In this document: positions 8,283 through 17,341 of the stretch, one piece after another
Layout of the letters: every line of letters starts with the position of its first letter
Numbering within the stretch: the stretch's first letter is position 1
DNA from: Cytobacillus oceanisediminis
GTDB lineage: Bacteria; Bacillota; Bacilli; Bacillales; Cytobacillaceae
DNA: 64,000 nucleotides
Reading direction: 5' to 3'
Assembly: GCF_004366035.1 (NCBI RefSeq)
Contig: NZ_SOEE01000001.1
Location: forward strand, 1-64,000
The notes under the pieces: model-generated
What the model was told of the DNA's origin: nothing
The model's input: the letters and a program-made list of their open reading frames with translations, nothing else
Databases searched by the model: none
Made by a program: the position numbers and the translations under genes

Positions 8283-8342
8283 ATCATACCACAAAAACAC
8301 AAATAATTAAACACGAACTTATTCAAACGTTCGTGTTTTTTG
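8283..8342 (-). promoter_or_regulatory. folD promoter with paired PurR boxes
   Basis: On the minus strand AAAACACGAACGTTTG and an inverted CAAAGT-like partner, ATAAGTTCGTGTTTAA, form two facing PurBoxes with CGAAC cores at 8329-8333 and 8314-8318. Just downstream lies a candidate promoter, TTTAAT, 17 bp, TATGAT (8283-8288). In B. subtilis PurR binds such pairs, represses purine and one-carbon genes, and is relieved by PRPP. The hairpin with T-tail could alternatively be read as a terminator; the PurBox reading fits the gene. Confidence 0.7.
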
Positions 8343-8349
8343 AAAAAAA

Positions 8350-8520
8350 TAAAAAAGGACAGCAAATACTGTCCTTATAAGTGATATATTTGAGTTAATG
8401 AATTATTACCTAAAACAATGAAAGCCCTGCCTCTCTTCCATCCTTGCGGCTCCTAGACCGCGCCAGTGGGAATCAGGTTGGTCGGAATCCTTTCCGACTT
8501 AGATGCTCTCTGAGATTTTA
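8350..8520 (-). ncRNA. Candidate small RNA with its own terminator
   Basis: A clean minus-strand terminator (AAGGACAG, TATTTG, CTGTCCTT, then TTTTTTATTTTTTTC) has no gene upstream, because the preceding coding transcript already ends at a separate terminator at 8701-8728. The intervening sequence includes a perfect hairpin GTCGGAA-AGGA-TTCCGAC (8481-8498), a GC-rich block, and no ORF with a ribosome binding site. A short structured RNA of roughly 130-170 nt is therefore likely. No known Rfam class was recognised. Confidence 0.35.
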
Positions 8521-8700
8521 ATATTAAATGGTAAGAAACTTACTGAAGTAAAAATACGGAGAAGTGTCTGGTTTATAGAAGATGATTAAGAAGAAAATTC
8601 AGCATTAAGCTGTCCACACAAATTATTCTTAATTACAAACACATGCTTACTCTTTCAAAATCCTAAAGAGCATAAAACATAATAAAAAGCCGCAGTTTCA

Positions 8701-8728
8701 CAAAAAAAAGAAGGTTCGGCTGCCGAAC
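8701..8728 (-). terminator. Intrinsic terminator
   Basis: Minus-strand GTTCGG-CAG-CCGAAC stem followed by CTTCTTTTTTTTG, downstream of the membrane-anchored protein gene at 8833. Confidence 0.75.
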
Positions 8729-8832
8729 AATCCACGTGAATTAACGACTTCAACAATATACCTCAAATACTTCATTCACTATGTTACCTTATATGGGGTA
8801 AAGTGTCAAGAAAATAACTTGTCACTCTCTTA

Positions 8833-9336
8833 TTAGCCTTCTCCTTTATACTCAGTTACATCAAAATAATCAGTTGTGTCTTTATAGTCATTAAAGCCAA
8901 TATCCAAATCATGAAAATATCGGTGCAGTTTAATTAGAACATCCTTTTCCTTAGTGCCCGACTGCACAGTTTCTGCCAGACTTAGTATTGTGTCCAGGTC
9001 ATGCTGCAGATCCTTATTCTCTGCTGATATTTTTTTTAACGAGTTTACGATTAATTCAGCCTGTTTTCTTTGTTTAGGCCATTTGACTTTACGGTCTCTG
9101 CCCCACCCAAGTGTTTCATTATAATAAGTATGATTGGAGGCAATGAAGTCTCCTAAATCATCGTACATTAATTCCCGTTCGGATGTCTCTGCATTCGCAG
9201 AGGTTTTTTGGACCTTGGATTCGTCCTTATTTAAAAAGACAAGTACACTATAGGCTATGGCAATGGCTATGACCATTCCAAGAATTGATAGAGCCCTGTT
9301 TAATTTTTTGTTTTTTAGCAATTTGAAAGCCTCCAT
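8833..9336 (-). CDS. Membrane-anchored hypothetical protein
   Basis: The 167-residue protein has a basic N-terminus (KLLKNKKLNR), one transmembrane segment at about residues 15-35, and a hydrophilic extracytoplasmic domain of about 130 residues rich in Lys and Asp. No cleavage motif is evident, so it is probably a single-pass anchored protein. No recognisable catalytic motif. The ATG is preceded by a purine-rich GGCTTTC-less region on the plus strand, so the ribosome binding site is modest (AGGCTTTCAAA region on the opposite strand). Monocistronic, with a terminator about 100 bp downstream. Family not recognised. Confidence 0.65.
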   Translation of the reverse strand: MEAFKLLKNKKLNRALSILGMVIAIAIAYSVLVFLNKDESKVQKTSANAETSERELMYDDLGDFIASNHTYYNETLGWGRDRKVKWPKQRKQAELIVNSLKKISAENKDLQHDLDTILSLAETVQSGTKEKDVLIKLHRYFHDLDIGFNDYKDTTDYFDVTEYKGEG

Positions 9337-9463
9337 TTGATTTGTTTAATGTATGCAGAAACTAAATGGATTTATTGCCATTTGAAGATACGCTCCCTGA
9401 ATGCAAATGTTTTCCATCTTAATACATTCTATGTGAAATCCCCAATCCCCTTCTGCACCACAC

Positions 9464-9497
9464 AAAAAAAGCTTTTAACACCAGGTGTCAAAAGCTA
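9464..9497 (-). terminator. Intrinsic terminator of the nucleoside hydrolase gene
   Basis: Minus-strand AGCTTTTGACAC, CTGG, TGTTAAAAGCT, then TTTTTTTGTG. The stem overlaps the stop codon region. Confidence 0.85.
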
Positions 9498-10454
9498 TTT
9501 CTGGTTTTTCTGCGAAAGGAAAACCTCTATAAAATCAATGATAAAACGTTGCAGGTCAAGTTCCATCGCTATATTATCAAGTGTTTCCGGCGGTTCCTCT
9601 TCGGGTTTCGGCCTAAAGTCAGCTATGCTTTTTCCCTTTGCCTTTCCAAACTGTTCAATTCTCACTCTTCGTTTTACATATTTGACGAGATCGGGATTGG
9701 TGAGAACACTTAGTACAAGAACATCATGAAGCGGTGCACCCTTAATTCCTGGGACAAGCTGTTGATAAGCCTCATAATAATAATCATAAGCAGGTTGGAT
9801 TAAATCTTTGAAAGGTGATCGGGTATTATTTGCAATAAAATTAATCGTCTCAGGCCTGATTATCGCTTTATTTGTTACATTAAGAGGAAATATATAAATA
9901 TTTTTTGCTTTCTCAAGCACTGAATCCGCTGCAATGGGGTCAGCGTAAAAATTCGCCTCAGCCTCTGGTGTTACATTTCCCGGAACCAGAAACGCACCGC
10001 CCATTACATAAAATGCATTTACATCTTTATATGCATCCTTTCCATACAGGATGAGCGGCAATGCCAAATCTGTCTGTCTCCCAACACCAACGATCACAAG
10101 GTCATTCTTGTATTTATTTACAATTTCAATAATTTTATTTATATCATAAACCTCTATATTATTGCTGAAGTCCTTCGGAGGCTGAATCGGCCCAAGTCCT
10201 TCCTCCCCGTGAATTTCAGGATAAAAGACAGCGGTCTCCCCTGATAATGGCCCGCTCGCCCCTGCTATAACGGGAATATCCTCTCTGCCTGCAAGCTTCA
10301 GTAAATAAGCAGTATTATTAATAGATTCTTCTTTAGATATGTTGCCATAAGCGCTGACTACACCTACCAAATTAATCTCGGGATGCTGAAGGGCATACAT
10401 AAGGGCAAGTGAATCATCAACCCCTGAGTCAACAAACATGAGAACATTGTACAT
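9495..10454 (-). CDS. Inosine/uridine-preferring nucleoside hydrolase family protein
   Basis: The 319-residue protein starts MYNVLMFVDSGVDDSLALMYA. It keeps the Ca2+-binding Asp cluster (D9, D13, D14) of the DTDPGxDD motif, but the first Asp of that motif is Phe and the Pro is Ser. Later family features include NxxGNxS-like VSAYGNISKE, IHGEEGLG, and ALPLILYGKDAYK with FYVMGGA. The family cleaves the N-glycosidic bond of nucleosides for salvage. The C-terminal extension (RIEQFGKAKGKSIADFRPKP) is compatible with family members. The ATG is preceded by GGAGGTGACTT. It is monocistronic, with a terminator overlapping its end. The substrate cannot be assigned. Confidence 0.85.
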   Translation of the reverse strand: MYNVLMFVDSGVDDSLALMYALQHPEINLVGVVSAYGNISKEESINNTAYLLKLAGREDIPVIAGASGPLSGETAVFYPEIHGEEGLGPIQPPKDFSNNIEVYDINKIIEIVNKYKNDLVIVGVGRQTDLALPLILYGKDAYKDVNAFYVMGGAFLVPGNVTPEAEANFYADPIAADSVLEKAKNIYIFPLNVTNKAIIRPETINFIANNTRSPFKDLIQPAYDYYYEAYQQLVPGIKGAPLHDVLVLSVLTNPDLVKYVKRRVRIEQFGKAKGKSIADFRPKPEEEPPETLDNIAMELDLQRFIIDFIEVFLSQKNQK

Positions 10455-10532
10455 AAGTCACCTCCATTACGTATTTAGTCTATAGTATGCCTACGGAATG
10501 TCCCTTTTGTTTATGAAAATACTCCTTAAAAA

Positions 10533-10560
10533 AGAAAACTCCCCAAATTGGAGAGTTTTA
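10533..10560 (-). terminator. Intrinsic terminator of glpD
   Basis: Minus-strand AAAACTCTCC, AATTT, GGGGAGTTTT, then CTTTTTTAAGG, beginning within the glpD stop codon. Confidence 0.8.
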
Positions 10561-12222
10561 AACCAGATCATCCGGATTTACCGCAAAACTGAGTTCCTGG
10601 TTCAGCTGGTTTTCAAAATTACTTTCTTCAGCTGTATCCCATTTAAATGCATCAGCCATATATGAAATTACTTGCTTTTGATAAGTTCTTACAGTTTCAA
10701 TATCAAAAAGAAGTGCTCCTGTTCTGCGATTAAAAAAGTCAACAGGGGTGGCAGCCATTTCATGTTCAATTGCATATTTCAGCTTTGCCCATAATACAAT
10801 CGGCAGTCCATAATTTTCTGCTTCAGTTCTTTTCGCTTCAATCATGTTAAAAATGACTTTAACGTTTGAACCATACATTTTTACAAGGTGTCTGGACTGT
10901 TCTTCTGATAAACCCATACTGGTTCCTTTTTCAGTCTGTAAAACGATAAATTCCTGGAATTTGGATGATCCTCCTACATTCCCTCCTGAAATGGGCAGTG
11001 TCTTTGTAATGCTTCCGCTGAATGTCCTATTTGATTCCTGTCTGAATTTTTCAGAAAGCAAATCAACAATAGTTTCGGCCATTTTCCGGTATCCTGTCAG
11101 TTTTCCGCCAGCAATTGTCAGCAAACCTGTATCCGACTCCCATATTTCATCTTTGCGCGAAATTTCCGAAGGATCTTTTCCTTCTTCCCAAATTAGCGGA
11201 CGAACGCCTGCCCAGCTGGATTCAATGTCATTTTCCGAAATTTTCACTGAAGGGAACATGAAGTTAATTGCATTGATGATGTATGTTCGGTCACTTGCAG
11301 TCATTTTTGGATTTACAGGATCTGAATCATAGAAAGTATCTGTTGTCCCCACATATGTTTTGCCGTCTCTCGGTATAGCAAAAACCATTCTTTTATCAGG
11401 TGTATCAAAGTATACAGCCTGCTTTAAAGGAAATTTTGACTGATCTATAACCAAATGAACACCTTTAGTCAGACGCAGGGCCTTTCCTTTCTTTGACCCG
11501 TCTTTCTCCCGGATGGAATCAACCCACGGACCTGCTGCGTTAATGACTTTTTTCGCTCTAATTTCATACACTTTGCCTGTCAGCTGATCTGCAGCAGCAG
11601 CACCGCATACTTTTCCTTGTTCATCATATAAAAGTTTTTCGACTTTTAAATAGTTAACAGGCGTTGCACCTTTATCTGCCGCAGCTTTCATTACCTCTAT
11701 TGTCAGCCGTGCATCATCTGTGCGGTATTCCACATAATATCCGCCGCCTTTAAGTCCATCTTTTTTTACAAGCGGCTCTTTTGATATTGTTTCCTGGACA
11801 TTGAGCATACTTCTGCGTTCAGATTTTCTGACGCCCGCAAGAAAGTCATAAACTCTAAGGCCAATTGAAGTGCTGAACTTTCCGAATGTCCCTCCTTTAT
11901 GCATTGGAAGCAGCATCCACTCGGGTGTTGTCACATGTGGCCCATTTTCATAAACGATCGCCCGTTCCTTGCCGACTTCCGCTACCATTTTCACTTCAAA
12001 TTGCTTAAGATATCTTAATCCTCCATGAACTAATTTAGTTGAACGGCTGGAAGTTCCTGCTGCGAAATCCTGCATTTCGACGAGTGCTGGTTTCATCCCC
12101 CGAGTTGCTGCATCCAAAGCAATTCCCGCCCCCGTAATGCCGCCGCCAATAATCAGAACATCAAAATTTTCCGTTGTCAGAGTATTTATCATTTCAGTAC
12201 GATGTAAATTCGAAAATGTCAT
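10558..12222 (-). CDS. glpD: Aerobic glycerol-3-phosphate dehydrogenase GlpD
   Basis: The 554-residue FAD enzyme oxidises sn-glycerol-3-phosphate to DHAP at the membrane and passes electrons to menaquinone. The FAD-binding Rossmann motif [12 protein letters not shown] is at about residues 22-33, followed by [43 protein letters not shown] and [15 protein letters not shown], all hallmarks of GlpD. The start is the ATG at 12222, behind AAGGAGGAGACAGCA. A longer reading extends into the leader terminator and is rejected. The gene has its own promoter region (TATAAT-like -10 near 12371) and a GlpP-controlled leader terminator, and sits directly downstream of glpK. Confidence 0.96.
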   Translation of the reverse strand: MTFSNLHRTEMINTLTTENFDVLIIGGGITGAGIALDAATRGMKPALVEMQDFAAGTSSRSTKLVHGGLRYLKQFEVKMVAEVGKERAIVYENGPHVTTPEWMLLPMHKGGTFGKFSTSIGLRVYDFLAGVRKSERRSMLNVQETISKEPLVKKDGLKGGGYYVEYRTDDARLTIEVMKAAADKGATPVNYLKVEKLLYDEQGKVCGAAAADQLTGKVYEIRAKKVINAAGPWVDSIREKDGSKKGKALRLTKGVHLVIDQSKFPLKQAVYFDTPDKRMVFAIPRDGKTYVGTTDTFYDSDPVNPKMTASDRTYIINAINFMFPSVKISENDIESSWAGVRPLIWEEGKDPSEISRKDEIWESDTGLLTIAGGKLTGYRKMAETIVDLLSEKFRQESNRTFSGSITKTLPISGGNVGGSSKFQEFIVLQTEKGTSMGLSEEQSRHLVKMYGSNVKVIFNMIEAKRTEAENYGLPIVLWAKLKYAIEHEMAATPVDFFNRRTGALLFDIETVRTYQKQVISYMADAFKWDTAEESNFENQLNQELSFAVNPDDLV

Positions 12223-12281
12223 TGCTGTCTCCTCCTTGTCGAAAGGATAGTTGGTTGTAACTACCCTTTTTAGCAGGTAAT

Positions 12282-12338
12282 AAAAAAGAGACCACAAAAT
12301 ACATTATCGATCTTCCGATAATGATTTTGTGGTCTCTC
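12282..12338 (-). promoter_or_regulatory. GlpP-dependent leader terminator/antiterminator of glpD
   Basis: Minus-strand GGAGAGACCACAAAAT and its complement ATTTTGTGGTCTC enclose ATTATCGG-AAGAT-CGATAAT, a stem of about 20 bp followed by TTTTTTATTA. In B. subtilis GlpP bound to glycerol-3-phosphate prevents termination at the matching site in the glpD leader. Its position, between promoter and glpD, fits. Confidence 0.88.
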
Positions 12339-12415
12339 CGCATCTCCTGCCGAACTATTAACTTGAGCTTATTATAACATAAATGATTTGATTTGTGTAT
12401 AAAACTTGCTTCTGA

Positions 12416-13924
<1,509 letters not shown>

Positions 13925-13941
13925 TCACTCATTATTCTTAT

Positions 13942-14766
13942 TTATGCTGCCACTTTTGAAGAATCTACTTCTCCTGGCTGTTTATTGCCAAAAATATATG
14001 AAAGAATTAATACTATTATATTAACACCCAGCACTGCCCATAACCTGCCTGAAGCCTTGCCATCGAACATCACTTGATAGAATGCAGAGCCCATTAGACC
14101 CCCGAGGATTGGCCCAGCTACCGGTATCCATGCATACCCCCAGTTCGATTTCCCTTTTCCTGCAATGGGAAGAAGAAAATGAGCAATGCGCGGTCCCAGG
14201 TCTCGAGCCGGATTAATTGCATATCCAGTTGTCCCGCCAAGCGACATTCCGATTACAACGATCAGAAGGCCAACAGCAATCGGATTTAATCCTTCTGTAA
14301 ATTGATTTGCTCCAATAAACATCAATCCCAGTACCAGAATAAACGTCCCAATCATTTCACTTAATAAATTTGAAAATGTATGGGGTATCGCAGGACTTGT
14401 TGAAAAAACAGCAAGTTTTGCACCCTGGTCTTCTGTTTCCTTCCAATGCGGCAGATAGTGAAGGAATACAATGACCCCTCCCAAAAAACCTCCCAGGACT
14501 TGAGCCAGAATATAGCCAGGCACGTCTGCCCAGGGGAAATCTCCGCTAAGCGCAAATCCGATTGTCACAGCAGGATTCAAGTGTGCCCCGCTAATCGACC
14601 CAACAGCAAAAACCCCCATCGTTACAGCAAGTCCCCAGGCTACCGTGATAACAATCCACCCGCCATTAAAAGAGAAAGTCTTTTTTAAATTCGCTCCGGC
14701 AACAACGCCTCCTCCAAATACAATTAAGATCATCGTTCCAATTATTTCTCCCATAAATGCAGACAT
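13942..14766 (-). CDS. glpF: Glycerol uptake facilitator GlpF
   Basis: The 274-residue aquaglyceroporin has six membrane helices and both half-helix NPA boxes, HLNPAVT (63-69) and AINPARDLGPR (about residue 200). The Asp after the second NPA box is characteristic of glycerol-conducting members rather than water channels. It facilitates passive glycerol entry. The start is the ATG at 14766, behind AAAGGGGATTTTTTCAG. A longer reading (13 more codons) overlaps the leader and is less likely. First gene of glpFK, with a promoter, cre site and GlpP leader terminator upstream. Confidence 0.95.
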   Translation of the reverse strand: MSAFMGEIIGTMILIVFGGGVVAGANLKKTFSFNGGWIVITVAWGLAVTMGVFAVGSISGAHLNPAVTIGFALSGDFPWADVPGYILAQVLGGFLGGVIVFLHYLPHWKETEDQGAKLAVFSTSPAIPHTFSNLLSEMIGTFILVLGLMFIGANQFTEGLNPIAVGLLIVVIGMSLGGTTGYAINPARDLGPRIAHFLLPIAGKGKSNWGYAWIPVAGPILGGLMGSAFYQVMFDGKASGRLWAVLGVNIIVLILSYIFGNKQPGEVDSSKVAA

Positions 14767-14801
14767 CTGAAAAAATCCCCTTTCCCTTTTGGTGATCGGA
14801 A

Positions 14802-14859
14802 ACAAAAAGGAGATTCACGACAGATTAAGCCATTAATGGCTAAACTGTGTGAATCTCCT
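14802..14859 (-). promoter_or_regulatory. GlpP-dependent leader terminator of glpFK
   Basis: Minus-strand AGGAGATTCAC and its complement GTGAATCTCCT enclose CAGTTTAGCCATT-AATGGC-TTAATCTG, followed by TTTTTGTTTCC. It lies between the glpF promoter and the glpF ribosome binding site. Together with the glpD leader structure it makes two GlpP targets in this locus. Confidence 0.85.
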
Positions 14860-14892
14860 AATCTCCGACACATAAATTAACTTGTTAAACCG

Positions 14893-14921
14893 AGTATACA
14901 AGTCTATGAAAACGTTGTCAA
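14893..14921 (-). promoter_or_regulatory. glpFK promoter with embedded CcpA cre site
   Basis: Minus-strand TTGACA, 17 bp, TATACT is a near-perfect sigma-A promoter. The plus-strand sequence TGAAAACGTTGTCA (14907-14920) matches the cre consensus TGNAANCGNWNNCA and covers the -35 and half of the spacer. CcpA binding there would block RNA polymerase, giving glucose repression of glycerol use. Confidence 0.85.
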
Positions 14922-14938
14922 ACTTTCTTTTAACATTT

Positions 14939-15484
14939 TTATGAAAACCTTTCCCATAATTCAATTTTCGAAGTTGTAATGGCAGCTGCTCCTGCATCAA
15001 GCGCATTCTTCACCTCTTCTTCTGATCGGATGAGCCCTCCAGCAAATATAGGGGTATTCAAACGTTCATTCACTTCTTTTATCATCCATGGCATGGCTCC
15101 CGGCAAAACTTCTATGTAATCCGGCCTGGTTTTCTCGATTAATTTATAACTTTTTTCAAGCGCGTGAGAATCGATGAGGAAAATCCTCTGGACAGCGATT
15201 ACTCCTTTTTGCTTTGCTTTCAGGATGACGCTGGATTTAGTAGAAATTAACCCGTAAGGCCTAAATTCCTGGCAAATATATTCTGCGGCATAGTCATCGC
15301 TTTTCAAGCCATGAATAAGATCAACATGATAGATCATTTTTTTGTTATATGCTTTTGCCATCTGCGAAACATTCTTCAGCTGCGAAATGTGCATATCGAG
15401 AAATACTCCAATGTCAAAGGGACTTTTCAGGAACTTTTCAAATTCTTTCATGTTTGAAGATGCCGGCAAAATTTTTTGATTCAT
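14939..15484 (-). CDS. glpP: Glycerol-3-phosphate-responsive antiterminator GlpP
   Basis: This is a 181-residue TIM-barrel-like RNA-binding regulator (MNQKILPASSNMKEFEKFL...). Conserved stretches include SPFDIGVFLDMHISQL, YHVDLIHGLKSDDYAAEYI, TKSSVILKAKQKGVIAVQRIF, DYIEVLPGAMPWM and IFAGGLIRSEEEV. When bound to glycerol-3-phosphate it prevents termination in the glpFK and glpD leaders. The ATG at 15484 is preceded by CAGGAGTGGGAACA with good spacing; the GTG three codons earlier lies too close to that site. It directly precedes glpF, and both leader targets are in this window. No DNA-binding motif is expected. Confidence 0.94.
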   Translation of the reverse strand: MNQKILPASSNMKEFEKFLKSPFDIGVFLDMHISQLKNVSQMAKAYNKKMIYHVDLIHGLKSDDYAAEYICQEFRPYGLISTKSSVILKAKQKGVIAVQRIFLIDSHALEKSYKLIEKTRPDYIEVLPGAMPWMIKEVNERLNTPIFAGGLIRSEEEVKNALDAGAAAITTSKIELWERFS

Positions 15485-15549
15485 TGTTCCCACTCCTGTA
15501 TCTGTTATTTCCCTATGTTATAAAGAAACTGCACATTTCTCAATACCCA

Positions 15550-16209
15550 TTATACATTTTTAAGGTACTCATAATAGCGGAATCCAATTATCATGATTGT
15601 CAGCCAGGCACCTCCGGCTGCAAAACCAGCTATTACATCACTGGGAAAATGAACGCCTAAATAGATGCGGCTTAACCCAATCATGATGATAAAACAGCCT
15701 AGCAGCACGGTCCATGCTGTCTTCCATCGTTTTCTTTTTGCCAAATGGATGATCATATAGGCCAACGAGCCATAAAAAATAAAAGATCCCATTGAATGGC
15801 CACTCGGAAAACTGAATCCCTGCTCCTCGATCAGAGGTCTGATATCCGGTCGTTCTCTTTTGAAAATCCATTTCAGCAGCAAGTTGAAAAGTGCTCCAAG
15901 ACCAGATGAAAGAATCATGAACCATGCAAGTGAACTCTTTTTAAACATAAACAAAAGTACGGCTGCCATAAGTACAGAAAAGGCCAGCCATTTTACCGAC
16001 CCCAAAAAAGTAATCACACTCATATACTCCGTGAGCCGGGGAGAAATAAAGGCCTGTACATACTGAATCAGAGTTTCATCAAATTGTATTAGCTCATTTT
16101 CCTTTAATTCATCCACTATTTCAATAAAAAGCAGCAAAAATCCGCCAATAATTGCAGCTGCCAACGTTAAGTAGATGATATTTTTTGATGTTAAATTCTT
16201 TCTGTCCAT
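15550..16209 (-). CDS. PAP2-family membrane phosphatase
   Basis: The 219-residue protein has about six membrane helices and the three-part phosphatase signature of type 2 phosphatidic acid phosphatases: KWIFKRERP (motif 1), PSGHSMG (motif 2) and SRIYLGVHFPSD (motif 3). Such enzymes dephosphorylate lipid phosphates at the outer membrane face, either phosphatidylglycerophosphate or undecaprenyl pyrophosphate in bacteria (compare B. subtilis YodM and BcrC). The long ectodomain insert between helices 1 and 2 (ELKENELIQFDETLIQYVQ) is typical of YodM-like members. ATG start, no strong partner genes. The precise lipid substrate is not inferable. Confidence 0.9.
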   Translation of the reverse strand: MDRKNLTSKNIIYLTLAAAIIGGFLLLFIEIVDELKENELIQFDETLIQYVQAFISPRLTEYMSVITFLGSVKWLAFSVLMAAVLLFMFKKSSLAWFMILSSGLGALFNLLLKWIFKRERPDIRPLIEEQGFSFPSGHSMGSFIFYGSLAYMIIHLAKRKRWKTAWTVLLGCFIIMIGLSRIYLGVHFPSDVIAGFAAGGAWLTIMIIGFRYYEYLKNV

Positions 16210-16294
16210 TTAAACAAATCCTTTTTATTTATAGGATTACCACTAACTTTAACAAACGGAACATTTTTTGAAGGCTTTTTTTTAAAAAAAATAG

Positions 16295-16336
16295 CTCCAG
16301 TAAAAAACCGAGTTTGCAACAGCAAAATCGGTTTTA
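16295..16336 (-). terminator. Intrinsic terminator of ku
   Basis: Minus-strand AAAACCGATTTTGC, TGTT, GCAAACTCGGTTTT, then TTACTGG. The A/T-rich stem is flanked by A/T runs. Confidence 0.75.
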
Positions 16337-16342
16337 TTTCTA

Positions 16343-17197
16343 TTAAGCCTGCTTTTTTCCTTTTGTTTTTGCAGGAGCCCGTTTCTTTTTAGCTGCCGGT
16401 TTTTTCTTTGTTTCTGCATCGGCAGGCTTAGTTTTATCAATGGATGCCTGCAGGGCAGCCATAAGGTCGGTTACATTGGCTGCAGGTTCTTTTTCAACAG
16501 GTGTGACTATATCTTTGCCCGTACGTTTTGCTTCGATAAGCTCCAAAAGAGCTGTCCGGTAGTCATCATTATATTTCTCGGGCTTAAATTCAGTGGTTAA
16601 TTGATCAATCAGCATGATGGCAGTATCGATTTCCTTATCAGTCACTTTGTCTTCTGCAGGTACATTAGGAACATCCGCAGCCTTACGCACTTCATCGGGG
16701 TAATGAATCGTCTCCATAACAAGAGTGTTTTCATATACCCTGACCACAGCCAGCTGTTCTTTGGAGCGAATAATAATCTTTGCCAAACCTACCTTTTCTG
16801 ACGTCTCCAGTGCTTTTCTTAAAAGGGAATAGGCTTTCCCTCCTCCATCCCCTGGAGACATATAATACGTGCGATTATAATAAATCGGATCGATCTCCTG
16901 TATTTTAACAAAGTCCACAATCTCGACAGCTTTATCCTCATTTTCCTGTTTAAGCTTTTCTAAATCCTCATCCTCTAAAACGACAAACTTTCCTTTTGTG
17001 TATTCATAAGCTTTTACAATATCTTCGTTTTTAATTTCTACTTCACAAACAGGACATGTTTTCTCGTATTTAATTGGCGAATGACATTCTTTATGAAGAT
17101 TTCTCAGCTTAATATCCTTATCTTCTGTAGCCGAGTGCAGCTTAATTGGTATATTCACCAGCCCAAAACTGATGCTTCCTTTCCACATTGTATGCAT
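16343..17197 (-). CDS. ku: Non-homologous end-joining protein Ku
   Basis: From MHTMWKGSISFGLVNIPIKL the protein has 284 residues. It forms a homodimeric ring that binds DNA ends and recruits LigD. The Ku core covers residues 1-210, with the family signatures SFGLVNIPIKLHSAT and EKTCPVCEVEIKNEDIVKAYEY (Cys pair). The C-terminal tail is Lys/Ala/Pro-rich (KKKPAAKKKRAPAKTKGKKQA), as in B. subtilis Ku. A start 12 codons upstream exists, but GGGAGTTTGACT before the ATG at 17197 favours the shorter form, which also matches the family N-terminus. It is divergent from ligD. In B. subtilis ykoV is expressed in the forespore (sigma-G). Confidence 0.95.
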   Translation of the reverse strand: MHTMWKGSISFGLVNIPIKLHSATEDKDIKLRNLHKECHSPIKYEKTCPVCEVEIKNEDIVKAYEYTKGKFVVLEDEDLEKLKQENEDKAVEIVDFVKIQEIDPIYYNRTYYMSPGDGGGKAYSLLRKALETSEKVGLAKIIIRSKEQLAVVRVYENTLVMETIHYPDEVRKAADVPNVPAEDKVTDKEIDTAIMLIDQLTTEFKPEKYNDDYRTALLELIEAKRTGKDIVTPVEKEPAANVTDLMAALQASIDKTKPADAETKKKPAAKKKRAPAKTKGKKQA

Positions 17198-17261
17198 AGT
17201 CAAACTCCCATTCTTATTAGATGTAGTACTCATAATTTGTGTATTAACAAAATGGGAGATA

Positions 17262-17295
17262 CGCTAAAACATTTGGAAACTGAGTAGTTTTAGCG
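17262..17295. promoter_or_regulatory. Inverted repeat between ku and ligD
   Basis: CGCTAAAAC (17262-17270) and GTTTTAGCG (17287-17295) are perfect 9-bp inverted arms separated by 16 bp, in the short divergent intergenic region. This could be a shared operator or a cruciform/hairpin in the ligD leader. Confidence 0.45.
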
Positions 17296-17341
17296 GCAAT
17301 GGCCAAAACTATAGTAACGATTGTAAAGGAGGCCAAATTGA

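Noticed and set aside
8309..8342. AAACACGAAC...GTTCGTGTTT as a simple terminator
   Set aside because: Both arms match PurR boxes and lie at the folD promoter. A purely terminator role would not explain the conserved cores, although the T-tail remains.
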